Assembly: GCF_007786455.1 (NCBI RefSeq) | Contig: NZ_VNJK01000001.1 | Location: forward strand, 1,882,074 to 1,946,073 | Direction of reading: 5' to 3' | Origin: Paenibacillus agilis | Lineage (GTDB): Bacteria; Bacillota; Bacilli; Paenibacillales; Paenibacillaceae | Length of the DNA: 64,000 nucleotides | Made by a program: the position numbers and the translations under genes | Shown here: one piece after another, positions 18,420 through 31,471 of the stretch | Layout: every line of letters begins with the position of its first letter | Numbering within the stretch: the stretch's first letter is position 1 | Notes under the pieces: generated by a model | Database searches by the model: none | The model's input: the letters and a program-made list of their open reading frames with translations, nothing else | Told to the model about the DNA's origin: nothing

Positions 18420-19907
18420 ATGTCAACACCTACAGGATTTATGGAGTATACACGACAGATTCCTGCTGATCGTGATCCACTAGAGAGAATTAAAGACTGG
18501 GAAGAATTCCATAAGCATATGTCCGAAGAGGAGCTCCGTACACAAGGTGCTCGTTGTATGGATTGCGGTACACCTTACTGTCATACGGGAATAGAGCTCA
18601 CGGGAGGAACTTCTGGTTGCCCGGTTAATAACTTGATTCCTGAATGGAACAATTTAATTTACCGTGGACTATGGAGAGAAGCACTTGACCGTTTGCATAA
18701 GACAAATAATTTCCCTGAGTTTACGGGAAGTGTGTGTCCTGCGCCATGTGAAGGATCCTGTACGGTAGGGCTGATTGGTAAGCCAGTAACGATTAAGACG
18801 ATTGAACAATCGATTATCGACAAAGGTTTCAGCGAAGGTTGGGTTACTCCACAACCACCAGAGAAGCGTACAGGTAAAAAGGTAGCGGTAGTTGGCTCAG
18901 GGCCTGCTGGTCTAGCAGCTGCGGCACAGTTGAACAAAGCTGGTCATCTCGTAACGGTTTATGAGCGAGCAGATCGAATTGGTGGACTGCTCACGTATGG
19001 TATTCCAACAATGAAACTGAATAAGGGTGTCGTTCAGCGTCGAGTTGACTTGCTGGCTGCTGAGGGTGTGCAGTTCATTACAAATACGGAAATCGGCAAA
19101 GATATTTCTTCTGAACAGCTTGTAAATGATTATGATGCGGTTGTACTTTGCGGTGGAGCTACAAGACCACGTCAGTTTAAGATTGATGGAAGTGAGCTAA
19201 AAGGTATTCACTATGCAATGGATTACCTGAACACAACGATTAAGAGCTACTTGGATAGCAACTTAGAAGACGGCCAATACATTGATGCTAAGGATAAGCA
19301 TGTAATCGTAATCGGTGGTGGCGATACGGGTACAGACTGTGTAGCAACGGCACTCCGTCACGGCTGCGCAAGTGTCACTCAGTTTGGTACACATGCCAAA
19401 GCACCACTTGAGCGCGATGAAGTAAATAATCCTTGGCCGCAATTCCCGAACGTATACACGCTCGATTATGCACAAGAAGAAGCGAAGGCACTATATGGAC
19501 GTGACCCGCGTGAGTTCTCCATCATGACAACAAAATTCATTGGGGAAGAGAACGGTCATGTAACTGCGCTTGAGACGGTTCAAATTGAGCGTATTGTTGA
19601 TGAAACAGGACGTAAAATTTATCAACCAATACCGGGAACGGAACGTGAATTCAAGGCGGATCTCGTATTAATTGCTATCGGATTCGATGGAGCAGAGCAG
19701 ACAATCCCTGATCAACTAAGCTTGGAAACAGATCGCTGGTCGAATGTAAAAGCAAAATATGGCGTTTACAAGACAAATATAGACAAAGTATTTACTGCTG
19801 GTGATATGCGTCGTGGCCAAAGCTTGGTTGTATGGGCAATTAATGAAGGCCGTGAGGCTGCGCGTGAGGTAGATAAATATTTGATGGGTTCATCCATGCT
19901 GCCTTAA
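18420..19907 (+). CDS. gltD: Glutamate synthase small subunit (GltD-type)
   Basis: 495 residues. N-terminal Fe-S domain with CMDCGTPYC (about 46-54) and [12 protein letters not shown], a second Cys set CPAPCEGSC, then two nucleotide-binding halves: [14 protein letters not shown] for FAD and [13 protein letters not shown] for NADPH. The C-terminal [21 protein letters not shown] is typical. It passes electrons from NADPH to the large GltA/GltB subunit. No large-subunit gene lies in the window, so this copy is separated from its partner or serves another flavoprotein. ggagg lies about 10 bases before ATG 18420. Confidence 0.93.
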   Translation: MSTPTGFMEYTRQIPADRDPLERIKDWEEFHKHMSEEELRTQGARCMDCGTPYCHTGIELTGGTSGCPVNNLIPEWNNLIYRGLWREALDRLHKTNNFPEFTGSVCPAPCEGSCTVGLIGKPVTIKTIEQSIIDKGFSEGWVTPQPPEKRTGKKVAVVGSGPAGLAAAAQLNKAGHLVTVYERADRIGGLLTYGIPTMKLNKGVVQRRVDLLAAEGVQFITNTEIGKDISSEQLVNDYDAVVLCGGATRPRQFKIDGSELKGIHYAMDYLNTTIKSYLDSNLEDGQYIDAKDKHVIVIGGGDTGTDCVATALRHGCASVTQFGTHAKAPLERDEVNNPWPQFPNVYTLDYAQEEAKALYGRDPREFSIMTTKFIGEENGHVTALETVQIERIVDETGRKIYQPIPGTEREFKADLVLIAIGFDGAEQTIPDQLSLETDRWSNVKAKYGVYKTNIDKVFTAGDMRRGQSLVVWAINEGREAAREVDKYLMGSSMLP

Positions 19908-19972
19908 TGGAGTTTGCACTTATTTCATTATGACAATAAGATTTTCTGGATAAATTGATAAATGTAAAATAT

Positions 19973-20011
19973 AAAAAGCTGCGTACTAGTTTAACTAGTC
20001 GCAGCTTTTTT
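19973..20011. terminator. Bidirectional terminator between gltD and methyltransferase gene
   Basis: aaaaagctgcg (19973-19983), actagt (19985-19990) and their complements actagt (19994-19999), cgcagc plus T run (20000-20011), with a one-base bulge and three-base loop. A run on the left gives the opposite strand its own T run. Confidence 0.9.
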
Positions 20012-20033
20012 AAGTCAAGTTAGATGACATCGT

Positions 20034-20768
20034 TTATTTTTTCGTTACCCTTCCAATACTGGCAAGTAGATAACCTGGAAACCAGCTTTGTTCCACGTTA
20101 TCCAATTGCTCGTACCATATTCTTAATTGCGTCTTAAGGACACCTGCATTTGGTACAAAATCAAGGAAGTCCAAACTGTTTATAAAACCAATGGAATGCT
20201 CATTTAGCAACGTAATATTACTGTCTTGAAATTCATCTTGTAGAGACAAAACAGGTTCTTCTACACCATACATCCATGTTCCAGATTGTTCTGCGTAATA
20301 TTTCCCTACGCGATATGGAAGACATTGTGCATTTGGTGTGAATATAATGACCATACCATCAGGCTTCGTAATCCTTCGCATTTCCTTTAGTATTTGTACT
20401 TTTTCCTCGTAAGTGAAGTGCTCAAGTACTCCTGCATTCCAAACAACGTCATAGCGATTATTTTCAGTTGGTATACTCCTAATGTCGGTTAAAAGGAAGT
20501 CAGCTTTGCATAGATGCTGATCAAATGCAGCTCGACTGTTGTCTAATGCAATTTGGGAATAATCTGCTAAAGTCACATCTGCTCCAAGTTGGCAAAGTCG
20601 GAGAGATATTTTTCCTGTTCCTGATCCCGCCTCGAACATGGAGCGTCCAGATACGGTTCCCATTGAATTCGTTAGGGATTCTAAAATGCTTTGGCTTAAT
20701 GGATCCCACTGATAGGACACTTCGTGTGACCATAATCGATCCCATATTTCTTTTTGCTCTTGTTTCAT
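20034..20768 (-). CDS. SAM-dependent methyltransferase (class I)
   Basis: 244 residues. SAM-binding motif I FEAGSGTGKISL (about 44-55) is followed by an acidic residue at strand 2 (VTLADYS), a D-rich loop (ADFLLTDIRSIP) and the motif IV-like DVVWNAGVLEHF, the pattern of small-molecule or sugar methyltransferases. An aggag site eight bases before ATG 20768 selects that start over GTG 20774. It follows two glycosyltransferase genes on the same strand, so O-methylation of a sugar on a spore-surface or cell-surface glycan is a reasonable inference; the BclA oligosaccharide of Bacillus contains methylated sugars. Confidence 0.85.
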   Translation of the reverse strand: MKQEQKEIWDRLWSHEVSYQWDPLSQSILESLTNSMGTVSGRSMFEAGSGTGKISLRLCQLGADVTLADYSQIALDNSRAAFDQHLCKADFLLTDIRSIPTENNRYDVVWNAGVLEHFTYEEKVQILKEMRRITKPDGMVIIFTPNAQCLPYRVGKYYAEQSGTWMYGVEEPVLSLQDEFQDSNITLLNEHSIGFINSLDFLDFVPNAGVLKTQLRIWYEQLDNVEQSWFPGYLLASIGRVTKK

Positions 20769-20798
20769 CGTCACAACTCCTATTTCTGTCTATAATGA

Positions 20799-21671
20799 TC
20801 ATCGTGTAGAGGGAGTATTATCTCTCGCTGTAAACCAAGTATCTAGCAGTTGCTGAAATATGGTCGAGTCAGGATATATACGTTGGAGATGTTGCAAACC
20901 ATTTGCTCCGTATTGTTCGATCAAGCCTTGTTCATTCTGTGCAAAATGCAAATGTTTATTAGGTAAACTCATTCGCTGAGCTAAAGTTGCATGATACACC
21001 CATGAAGCAAGGCAGCATTTTGGACGCCAATTGCTCCGGAGACCCATGTAATACAAATACCCTAGTAGTAGACTATCGTCCTCATAGCCTTGTTTACCGC
21101 GAAGAAAACGAGTGTCATATCCTCCAATTACACGAAGAATGCTTGCACGATGGATAACAGGATGAACGAAGGCATTCATAACGCCTGTTTGTGAGCAGCT
21201 ACTGAGCAGCGAACACACTTGATCATAGGAAGTAGGAACTTCTGTGTGAGTACCAAGTGGTTGGAGGGCTCCTTCTGCAGTCAGTATTCCTGGAGAAATT
21301 AGAGGTTCTTCGGATTCTTTTAAATAATCGATGAGAGGTTGATACCAATTAGGTGGAAAAATCATGTCAACGTGAATTTCTGATATGAAATCGGTGTGAG
21401 GGTAGTTCTCCCATATAAATTCAAAGCACTTTTGACGAGCTTGTGCAATACCAATATTATTTTCCGAGCCGAGCAGATGAAAAGGCAGCCCAATCGATTG
21501 ACAAAGCTGGGCCAATTCATCATTGCTCATACTACCTTGGTTGTATATGACGACAACTGGCTGTTCACTGAAGCTTAAGCTTTGCAAACACTGCTTTAAC
21601 ATGCTGCGGTCAAGTTGATCATATGGTGAACTACGAATAAGTAGTGGAAGTGTATGAATGATTGTTGACAT
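20799..21671 (-). CDS. Family 2 glycosyltransferase-like protein
   Basis: 290 residues. GT-A type fold suggested by VVVIYNQGS (donor-site strand), GSENNIGIAQARQKCFEF (the NxGxxxAR helix common in GT2), an EIHVDMIFPPNWYQPLID stretch with the acidic metal-binding EIHVD in place of the usual DDD, and GGYDTRFLRGKQGYEDDSLL, the acceptor/base region with ED. An upstream in-frame start at 21764 overlaps the preceding gene; ATG 21671, with ggag upstream, gives the expected length. Starts 21 bases after the end of the larger glycosyltransferase gene; probable operon with it and the methyltransferase. Confidence 0.82.
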   Translation of the reverse strand: MSTIIHTLPLLIRSSPYDQLDRSMLKQCLQSLSFSEQPVVVIYNQGSMSNDELAQLCQSIGLPFHLLGSENNIGIAQARQKCFEFIWENYPHTDFISEIHVDMIFPPNWYQPLIDYLKESEEPLISPGILTAEGALQPLGTHTEVPTSYDQVCSLLSSCSQTGVMNAFVHPVIHRASILRVIGGYDTRFLRGKQGYEDDSLLLGYLYYMGLRSNWRPKCCLASWVYHATLAQRMSLPNKHLHFAQNEQGLIEQYGANGLQHLQRIYPDSTIFQQLLDTWFTARDNTPSTR

Positions 21672-21691
21672 AGTAGTAAATCTCCATTTCT

Positions 21692-23287
21692 CTAAAATTG
21701 AGATTGGTCCCAAGGGATGAGTAGGGGGTTCTGATCTAAGATAGAGTCGTATTGTTCTTTCCAACCATATCGTGCACCAGGATCCAATTCCATGTAGCGG
21801 TTGTACTTCTCTATTCGATGTTCATGTTTTGCCCAGCCAAAATGTTTCAAACGAAGTGGGGAAAGCTGATGCTTAAGTTCCAGCACATTGATCGGGAATC
21901 TACCGCAATGCTGCGGTGTTTCTTTCCATACAGGTTGAAAATCTTCACGATAGCGAATTAAAAATGGACGGTAATAGAGATGTGCGTGCCAATATTGATC
22001 TTCACGGTAATGTGTCTCATTCCATAGATCGAATAAACGGAAGCAATAGCAATCGATAGAATTGGCTTTGAGCATATCGTTAATATGGTCGCCGAAATTT
22101 GATTCAAACTGCTCATCGGCATCCAAATTCAAAATCCAATCAGGCTTTGTCTGGATCGTTTCTGCCCATTGCTGCTGCCGCAGTTGAATTTCATTACTGA
22201 ATTTGGATTGTTCGTTTCGAATGAGGCGAAGTGGGATGTTTGCTAACAGTTCCTTGCAAATTTCTGAAGAGTTATCGGTACTCCCATCGTCGATAATGAC
22301 AGCTTCATCAATGTATTTTCGGTGTTCAACTAGTGTTTGCTGGAGATAACGAGATGCCTCATTTCGGATAACCATAGTCAATGTAAGTTTTGGACGTTCA
22401 CGGATAGTAATGGATGAGGTGGGAAGATTGTTATTTTTCGTTGGGGAAATGTCTTCGTATTTTATATCGGCTGCATTTTCTAGAGGTTTGCTTGTAAGGA
22501 ACTGTTCAAGATCGGATTCTCTATATAGGTGAAAGGCAGGATAATGTGTATCTACATATAGAGGAATTCCTAATGCTGCAGCACGGATGCAAAAATGACG
22601 ATCTTCACCCCAATATGAAATATTCGGGATACGTGTGAAAGATACACCAGTCAGCAGCGCGTCGCGACGAATTAATGTACAGGCACCCAGTCCTCCTACT
22701 TCATATAAACCAGGTATTTTCATTTTATTGAAAAATTGTGCAATTCTCTGCAATTGCTCTTCTTCAGATACATCAAACTCATCTTGTTGTCGTTCCCATT
22801 GTGTATATTCGTCATAAAGCCATACTTGTGGTTGTTCTACTGTTTCGGGTATCCATTTTGTCCAAAATATTTCGGAAACGATGGGCTTATCGACAGCAAC
22901 AAGTTGTTCTACTGTATTGGGATGAAGAACTAGATCAGAATCAACAAGGAACACGTAATCAAATTTTTGCTCAATTGCATGCTTTAAAATGCTGTTTTTG
23001 AATGCAGCTACTTTCCATACCAAGTCTGAATGCCAATAGTGGGTTGTATTATTGCATTCATAATGCGATTGTTCATTAGAAGGTGTGATAAGAGTATGTT
23101 TTGTTTTTAACTGGAACTGCTGAAGAATTTCTCGAGATTCATGTTCTATATTGTCGTCGACAAAAAAGTAATGAATTTCAATATGCGGATGATGTAATTG
23201 AAGCAATGAGTGGAGAAACTCTTTCAAAATACGAGGCTTTTGATGTATGGGGCTTCCGATCAAAATCCGTTTATGCTGTTCATTCAT
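21692..23287 (-). CDS. Two-domain family 2 glycosyltransferase
   Basis: About 531 residues. Domain 1 (about 5-265) has YFFVDDN, VFLVDSDLVLHPNTV (DxD metal site) and WGEDRHFCIRAAALG; domain 2 (about 305-520) opens with LTLTMVIRNEA, has IIDDGSTDNSSEI and the NLDADEQF DxD site. Two complete GT-A modules in one chain suggest it adds two different sugars or a disaccharide. Several N-terminal starts are possible (GTG 23296, ATG 23290, ATG 23287); aggtg spacing favours the last. Divergent from the collagen-like gene 265 bases away, whose Thr-rich repeats are an obvious candidate acceptor. The assignment of acceptor is inference. Confidence 0.85.
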   Translation of the reverse strand: MNEQHKRILIGSPIHQKPRILKEFLHSLLQLHHPHIEIHYFFVDDNIEHESREILQQFQLKTKHTLITPSNEQSHYECNNTTHYWHSDLVWKVAAFKNSILKHAIEQKFDYVFLVDSDLVLHPNTVEQLVAVDKPIVSEIFWTKWIPETVEQPQVWLYDEYTQWERQQDEFDVSEEEQLQRIAQFFNKMKIPGLYEVGGLGACTLIRRDALLTGVSFTRIPNISYWGEDRHFCIRAAALGIPLYVDTHYPAFHLYRESDLEQFLTSKPLENAADIKYEDISPTKNNNLPTSSITIRERPKLTLTMVIRNEASRYLQQTLVEHRKYIDEAVIIDDGSTDNSSEICKELLANIPLRLIRNEQSKFSNEIQLRQQQWAETIQTKPDWILNLDADEQFESNFGDHINDMLKANSIDCYCFRLFDLWNETHYREDQYWHAHLYYRPFLIRYREDFQPVWKETPQHCGRFPINVLELKHQLSPLRLKHFGWAKHEHRIEKYNRYMELDPGARYGWKEQYDSILDQNPLLIPWDQSQF

Positions 23288-23503
23288 CATGTTCACCTAA
23301 CTTCATATTTGGAATTATAAAAGTACCGACTATGACTGATGGGTGCGCTAGTAGGATTTATTTATAAACATATTGCCTATGCAGCATCTTATGAAGTTAA
23401 TACTGTAAAAGCTACTGGCTAATGGATTAAGTATGTTTGTAGCTTGCATCTAAAGGGTTTCAGTTTTTACATTAGGCATTTGTGTATCTCTTGAATCTTA
23501 TAA

Positions 23504-26950
<3,447 letters not shown>

Positions 26951-27035
26951 ATACTTTACTTTAGAAGTAGATAGGGTTCAAGTTGGATTGAGTACAATTT
27001 TGACATGTGATAAAATAATTTCTATATGATAAGTT

Positions 27036-27067
27036 AGGTCGAGTAGGCATCTCGACCTTTTTATTTT
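27036..27067 (+). terminator. Intrinsic terminator after the collagen-like gene
   Basis: aggtcgag (27036-27043) / ctcgacct (27051-27058), seven-base loop, then ttttatttttt. Confidence 0.88.
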
Positions 27068-27087
27068 TTGAGAAGGAGTTGCATCGT

Positions 27088-29283
27088 TTGCAGCTAATTA
27101 TTGCGGAAAAGCCAGATCAAGGGGCAAAGCTAGCGGCCCCATTTAAGCATAAGAAACAGCAAGGATATATTGAAATTGCACCTTGCTCGCAATTTCCGGA
27201 GGGTGCTTATGTTGGGTGGGCAGTAGGTCATATTTGTGAATTGGTTCCTCCAGAAGCATATGACCCTGCTTTTAAACGCTGGAATTTAAACACACTGCCG
27301 ATTTTACCTTCAAAATTTCAACACAAAGTTACTCCATCTAAAGCTAAGCAATTTCAATTGCTAAAAGACTTGTTACGGCGTCCTAATGTAAAAGAAATTA
27401 TTATCGCAAGTGATGCTGGGCGCGAAGGGGAGTACATTGTTCGAATCATTATTCAGTTGAGCGGGGTAAAGAAACCTATGAAACGTCTATGGATTTCTTC
27501 CCTTACACCAAAATCCGTTGTTCAAGGTTTCTCGAACTTATTGGAAGAAGATAAAACAAGAAATCTATATTACGAAGCGGTAAGTCGTTCATGTGCAGAT
27601 TGGCTCGTAGGAATGAACGGTTCTAGGGTCTATTCTTTGTTGTTCCAGCGCCGTGGAGTACGGGAAGTGTTTTCGACGGGGCGTGTTCAAAGTCCGACTT
27701 TGGCTTTAATTGTGGCAAGAGAGAAGGAAATTCAAAATTTCAAATCTGAACCTTTTTGGGAGTTAAAAGCTCAATTCGACATGGATGGCTTGGATTATGA
27801 AGGCATATGGTTCAAAGGGGAGCAGACACGATTTGGTTCCGCTGAAGAAGCAGAACAGGCTCGCTTGCGCTGTGAAAATAAACCTGCAGGGATTACAAGT
27901 ATTCATACTGAACGTAAGGAGTTTCAGCCGCCGCAATTATTTAATCTGTCTGCTCTGCAGGCAGCAGCTAACCAAATTTACAAATATTCGCCGCAGCAAA
28001 CACTAAATATTTTGCAGCAGCTTTATCTTGAAGGCTACATATCATATCCTCGTTCGGATTCTGCTTATGTGACCGAAGAAGAAGCTAAGCAGTTTCCAGA
28101 TATTTTACAAAAGTTGTCGCGGTTTGAATCGTTGTCATCTTATTTTCCGCTACCGAAAGAATCAATTTTGGGAAATAAACGGTTTGTCAATGCATCAAAA
28201 GTAAGTGATCACTATGCCATTGTTCCGACTGAACAAGTACCTAATCTTATGCGTTTGAAAGAAGAACAGCGGTGTCTATATGAATTGATAGCTAAGCGCT
28301 TAATTGCAGCTCATTATGAAAAAGCAATCATTAATTATACCAAGCTTACGACAACTGTCGATCAAGAAGAGACGTTTGTTACAAAAGGAAAGCAAATTAT
28401 GCAGGAAGGCTGGCGTAAAGTACTGTACCGGCAGGAAGACGATGATGTAGAAGCAATGATTCCACCACAACTTGTGGAAGGAGCTATCGGTCATGTGGCA
28501 AGCCTTCTGGTTAAAGAGGGGAAGACGCAGCCTCCTAAGCGCTATACAGAAGGTCAATTAATCACGTTAATGAAAACAGCAGGTAAGCATCTGGACAATT
28601 CTGAGCTGGAAAAAGTATTAGAACGGACAGAGGGACTGGGTACAGAAGCTACAAGGGCAGGTATTATATCTGTGTTGAAGGATAGAAAGTATATTGAAGT
28701 GAAGAAGAACATGGTCTACGCTAAGCCAAAAGGAATCATGCTAATTGATGCACTGGGCGAAAGTGTACTGGCTTCAGCTGAGATGACAGCGAAGTGGGAG
28801 CAGCGGCTGCATGAAATCGGCAAAGGACAAGCCTCACCACAGTCTTTCATGGAGCAGGCCAAAAAGCTAACTCATAAATTAATTCAAGATGCGATTGAAA
28901 ATGAGAAGAGCTGGTCTTTCACCATACAACCACTTGAACAGGAAGAGCCGGAAGGAAAGGCTTCTCAAACCCAATCAAAGGAAAATACCCAATCGGATGA
29001 ATTAGGACCCTGTCCAATATGTACGAAGCCTGTGGTAGATAAAAAAGTTATCTACGGGTGTACAGGCTACCCGAGTTGTCGATTTACTATATCTAAAAAG
29101 ATTTTAGGTAAGTCCATTTCGACTGCAACGGTGAAACGATTGCTAACTAAGGGCGAGACTGCGATGCTAAAAGGGTTTAAAAAAGGCGATAAAGTGTTTG
29201 AAGCCGCATTAGTTTGGAATGCGACAGATTCAAAAATTGCCTTTCAATTCAAAACGGCAGCGAAGCCAGCGTCAACTAAGTGA
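27088..29283 (+). CDS. topB: DNA topoisomerase III
   Basis: 731 residues, type IA topoisomerase. Toprim domain with IIAEKPDQ at the N-terminus and IIASDAGREGEYIVR; active-site region GYISYPRSDSAYVT with the catalytic Tyr; EGLGTEATRAGII later in the fold. The tail has one four-Cys zinc ribbon: CPICTKPV then CTGYPSC. Decatenates and resolves recombination intermediates. Start: TTG 27088 is nine bases after aaggag; TTG 27079 directly abuts that site and is unlikely. The gap to the preceding terminator is only about 20 bases, so any promoter overlaps it. Confidence 0.95.
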   Translation: MQLIIAEKPDQGAKLAAPFKHKKQQGYIEIAPCSQFPEGAYVGWAVGHICELVPPEAYDPAFKRWNLNTLPILPSKFQHKVTPSKAKQFQLLKDLLRRPNVKEIIIASDAGREGEYIVRIIIQLSGVKKPMKRLWISSLTPKSVVQGFSNLLEEDKTRNLYYEAVSRSCADWLVGMNGSRVYSLLFQRRGVREVFSTGRVQSPTLALIVAREKEIQNFKSEPFWELKAQFDMDGLDYEGIWFKGEQTRFGSAEEAEQARLRCENKPAGITSIHTERKEFQPPQLFNLSALQAAANQIYKYSPQQTLNILQQLYLEGYISYPRSDSAYVTEEEAKQFPDILQKLSRFESLSSYFPLPKESILGNKRFVNASKVSDHYAIVPTEQVPNLMRLKEEQRCLYELIAKRLIAAHYEKAIINYTKLTTTVDQEETFVTKGKQIMQEGWRKVLYRQEDDDVEAMIPPQLVEGAIGHVASLLVKEGKTQPPKRYTEGQLITLMKTAGKHLDNSELEKVLERTEGLGTEATRAGIISVLKDRKYIEVKKNMVYAKPKGIMLIDALGESVLASAEMTAKWEQRLHEIGKGQASPQSFMEQAKKLTHKLIQDAIENEKSWSFTIQPLEQEEPEGKASQTQSKENTQSDELGPCPICTKPVVDKKVIYGCTGYPSCRFTISKKILGKSISTATVKRLLTKGETAMLKGFKKGDKVFEAALVWNATDSKIAFQFKTAAKPASTK

Positions 29284-29313
29284 CTTCAATGAATTACACC
29301 CTATAAATAAGCG

Positions 29314-29413
29314 GAAAACACTCTGAATGTACTTGGGTTCGGAGTGTTTTCGTACGAAAAATACCCTGAATCAGTAAAAGGATAAAGTTCCATTACCGTT
29401 TCGGGGTATTTTT
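29314..29413 (+). terminator. Hairpin pair downstream of topB
   Basis: gaaaacactc (29314-29323) / gagtgttttc (29342-29351) has no T tail; a second long-loop pairing aaaaataccc (about 29357-29366) / ggggtattttt (29403-29413) does. Together they probably terminate topB and, on the other strand, the HAD gene. Confidence 0.5.
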
Positions 29414-29466
29414 GATAGCACTTGCACTTTTATTGTTATTCACATTTCGCGAAAAATTTAATGCTA

Positions 29467-30237
29467 TTAAATAACATCATCATTGCGCTTTGTATTCCAC
29501 TGCTGGATCACATCTGGAACAGCAGTAAGTCGATCAATCGTGTAAAATGCACCTTTTGGCTCGACGTCTACATCAACAAGATTGTAAGCCCACTCATTGT
29601 TTTGCTTCAAATAGACAGCATTGATGCCGTTAGTAAGAGCGGGAATCACATCCGTACGCAAGGAGTTGCCAATCATCCAGGTTTGCAGCGGATTCGTCTT
29701 CAATTGATCGAGAATAGAGGAGAGTGCATCCGTTGTTTTATGCTGGCGTATAAAAATACGATCATCGAAATAGACGGACAGCTTCATCTGATCGATTTTA
29801 CGCTGCTGAATCAACGTCTCGCCACCTGTATACAGGTACATATTGTAACCTTCATCTCGCAAGCGATTTAATGTATCCAGCATACCTGGGTACGGTTCTA
29901 CTTCCATTTCGTACACGCTAAGCCCAAGCTTCCACAATATTTCATAATCAGCTTGTGAATAAACACGTCCTGTTTGCTCACACAAAAAAGTATAGCACTT
30001 TACTAAAGACTGCGGGAAATGTGTGCTAACAAATCCGTTTACACTGACACCTTCTAAGTCAAAACGCGATTGGATCGCTAAAATATCTTGTTGTTCCACA
30101 CGATAATCATCAAACCAACGACTCATTAATTTCAAATATTCATGAATAACGATATCAAAATATTTATTACAGTGGATAAGCGTATCATCCAGATCGAACA
30201 ACAACGTTTGCTTGTCTGGCTGTATAGATTGGCTCAT
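29467..30237 (-). CDS. HAD-superfamily hydrolase
   Basis: 256 residues. Motif I LLFDLDDTLIHC (about 12-23, nucleophile DxD), motif II YLYTGGET, a Lys in the IFIRQHKTTD region, and motif III/IV MIGNSLRTDVIPALTNG. An insertion between motif I and II (about 25-115) forms a helical cap (C1 type). Probably a small-molecule phosphatase; substrate unknown. aaggaggtg-like ggaggtg lies seven bases before ATG 30237. Its neighbour on the same strand is the ArsR-type regulator, 99 bases upstream. Confidence 0.85.
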   Translation of the reverse strand: MSQSIQPDKQTLLFDLDDTLIHCNKYFDIVIHEYLKLMSRWFDDYRVEQQDILAIQSRFDLEGVSVNGFVSTHFPQSLVKCYTFLCEQTGRVYSQADYEILWKLGLSVYEMEVEPYPGMLDTLNRLRDEGYNMYLYTGGETLIQQRKIDQMKLSVYFDDRIFIRQHKTTDALSSILDQLKTNPLQTWMIGNSLRTDVIPALTNGINAVYLKQNNEWAYNLVDVDVEPKGAFYTIDRLTAVPDVIQQWNTKRNDDVI

Positions 30238-30336
30238 CGCGATTCACCTCCATGGAGCTTGACGGTCATCTGGAAATTAATCGCTCAATGTTGACTTACT
30301 ATTACATTCGAACATTATTTCTAATACGACGATCGA

Positions 30337-31248
30337 TCAAGACTGTACATAATTTTCTAAAAATGCTGATAAATCAGCAATGCCTTCCTGACGCAAAGAA
30401 ATTCTTTCAACCTTACCATTCCAGTAGGTTCGAATATATCCAGCAGCACGCAAAATGACAAGATGTTGCTGCACCGTACTCTCTTCAAGTTGTATATAAG
30501 ATACAAGCTCTGAAAATGTCACAGACTCATGTGATAGATAACGCAGCATTTTCAATCGAATATCACTTGATAATGCATGTATCATACGCTTCAGTGACTT
30601 GGGTGGAACATCATCCTCTTCTTCGGATTCCGTGGCATACAACACCAGCGTCGTATTCGTAAACGTACATGTATTGATAATAGGGCGGTAGTGCCACATT
30701 GGAGCTAATACAACTTCACGAACGTTATCGCTATTTTCGAAGACGACTCCATTAGTCGCCAGCTCAATTAGATCTACAGGAGACATCTTATTAAACAAGC
30801 GTGTTTTTTCAGTCGCATCTTGAATGAGAATCGGTTCCCACTCAGGAACGGACCAGCGGAAATAGTGCTCGTACCATTCTTGCAGAAGTGGGATATAGTC
30901 TTGTTTTAATTTAACCACATGTTCCTTATCAAATGGCAGTCCAGTGTGAACAAATAGGCTCAACCATTCTTCCTCACTCACCGTTTGCAATTGTTCTAAA
31001 AACAAAGATACATGGTGTGCATGGTCTAACTCAAGTGAAGCGGCAAATAACATGTCGAACTCATGGATGGAATAATTCTGTAGTTCAGAGATTTTAAAAA
31101 GGAATGAATCAGGAACCTGCTGCTCAACATCTCGAACCCATTCTAAGCCATCATCTACATTATGTATCCATTTGCGTTGCACGAAGAGCATGAAACTTCC
31201 GATAAACTCGTAAACGGCTGAACATTCGACTCGAATGTGAAGGGCCAT
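30337..31248 (-). CDS. ArsR-type transcriptional regulator with large N-terminal domain
   Basis: 303 residues. The winged helix-turn-helix is at the C-terminus (about 215-295): SSDIRLKMLRYLSHE, TFSELVSYIQLEESTVQQHLVILRAAGYI, and a basic wing. No Cys pair typical of metal-sensing ArsR is seen in the helix. The 200-residue N-terminal part resembles the DUF5937-type partner domain found in Actinobacteria and Bacilli, of unknown ligand. It is divergent from the MFS gene at 31472 with 223 bases between them, so regulation of that transporter is a fair inference. Strong aaggagg before ATG 31248. Confidence 0.82.
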   Translation of the reverse strand: MALHIRVECSAVYEFIGSFMLFVQRKWIHNVDDGLEWVRDVEQQVPDSFLFKISELQNYSIHEFDMLFAASLELDHAHHVSLFLEQLQTVSEEEWLSLFVHTGLPFDKEHVVKLKQDYIPLLQEWYEHYFRWSVPEWEPILIQDATEKTRLFNKMSPVDLIELATNGVVFENSDNVREVVLAPMWHYRPIINTCTFTNTTLVLYATESEEEDDVPPKSLKRMIHALSSDIRLKMLRYLSHESVTFSELVSYIQLEESTVQQHLVILRAAGYIRTYWNGKVERISLRQEGIADLSAFLENYVQS

Positions 31249-31471
31249 TACACGGTCCTCCTTAATGGTGAGTGTCCAACGAAGATACGGTTGAACATTC
31301 TCTTATAGAATTGCATTGGGCATTATTCCTTATTCATTATGAATTGTGTTTACAGCAGTTGTCCACTATAATATTGAAATGTTGACACCAGCAACGTGAA
31401 TTCGTAAAACGAGTTCATGTTTTTTTGTGTGCAAAACATATATAAATAACTACATATTGTGGAGGGAGAAT

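Noticed and set aside
29422-29871. 149-codon plus-strand frame
   Set aside because: Antisense to the HAD hydrolase gene, no ribosome binding site, no recognisable domain.
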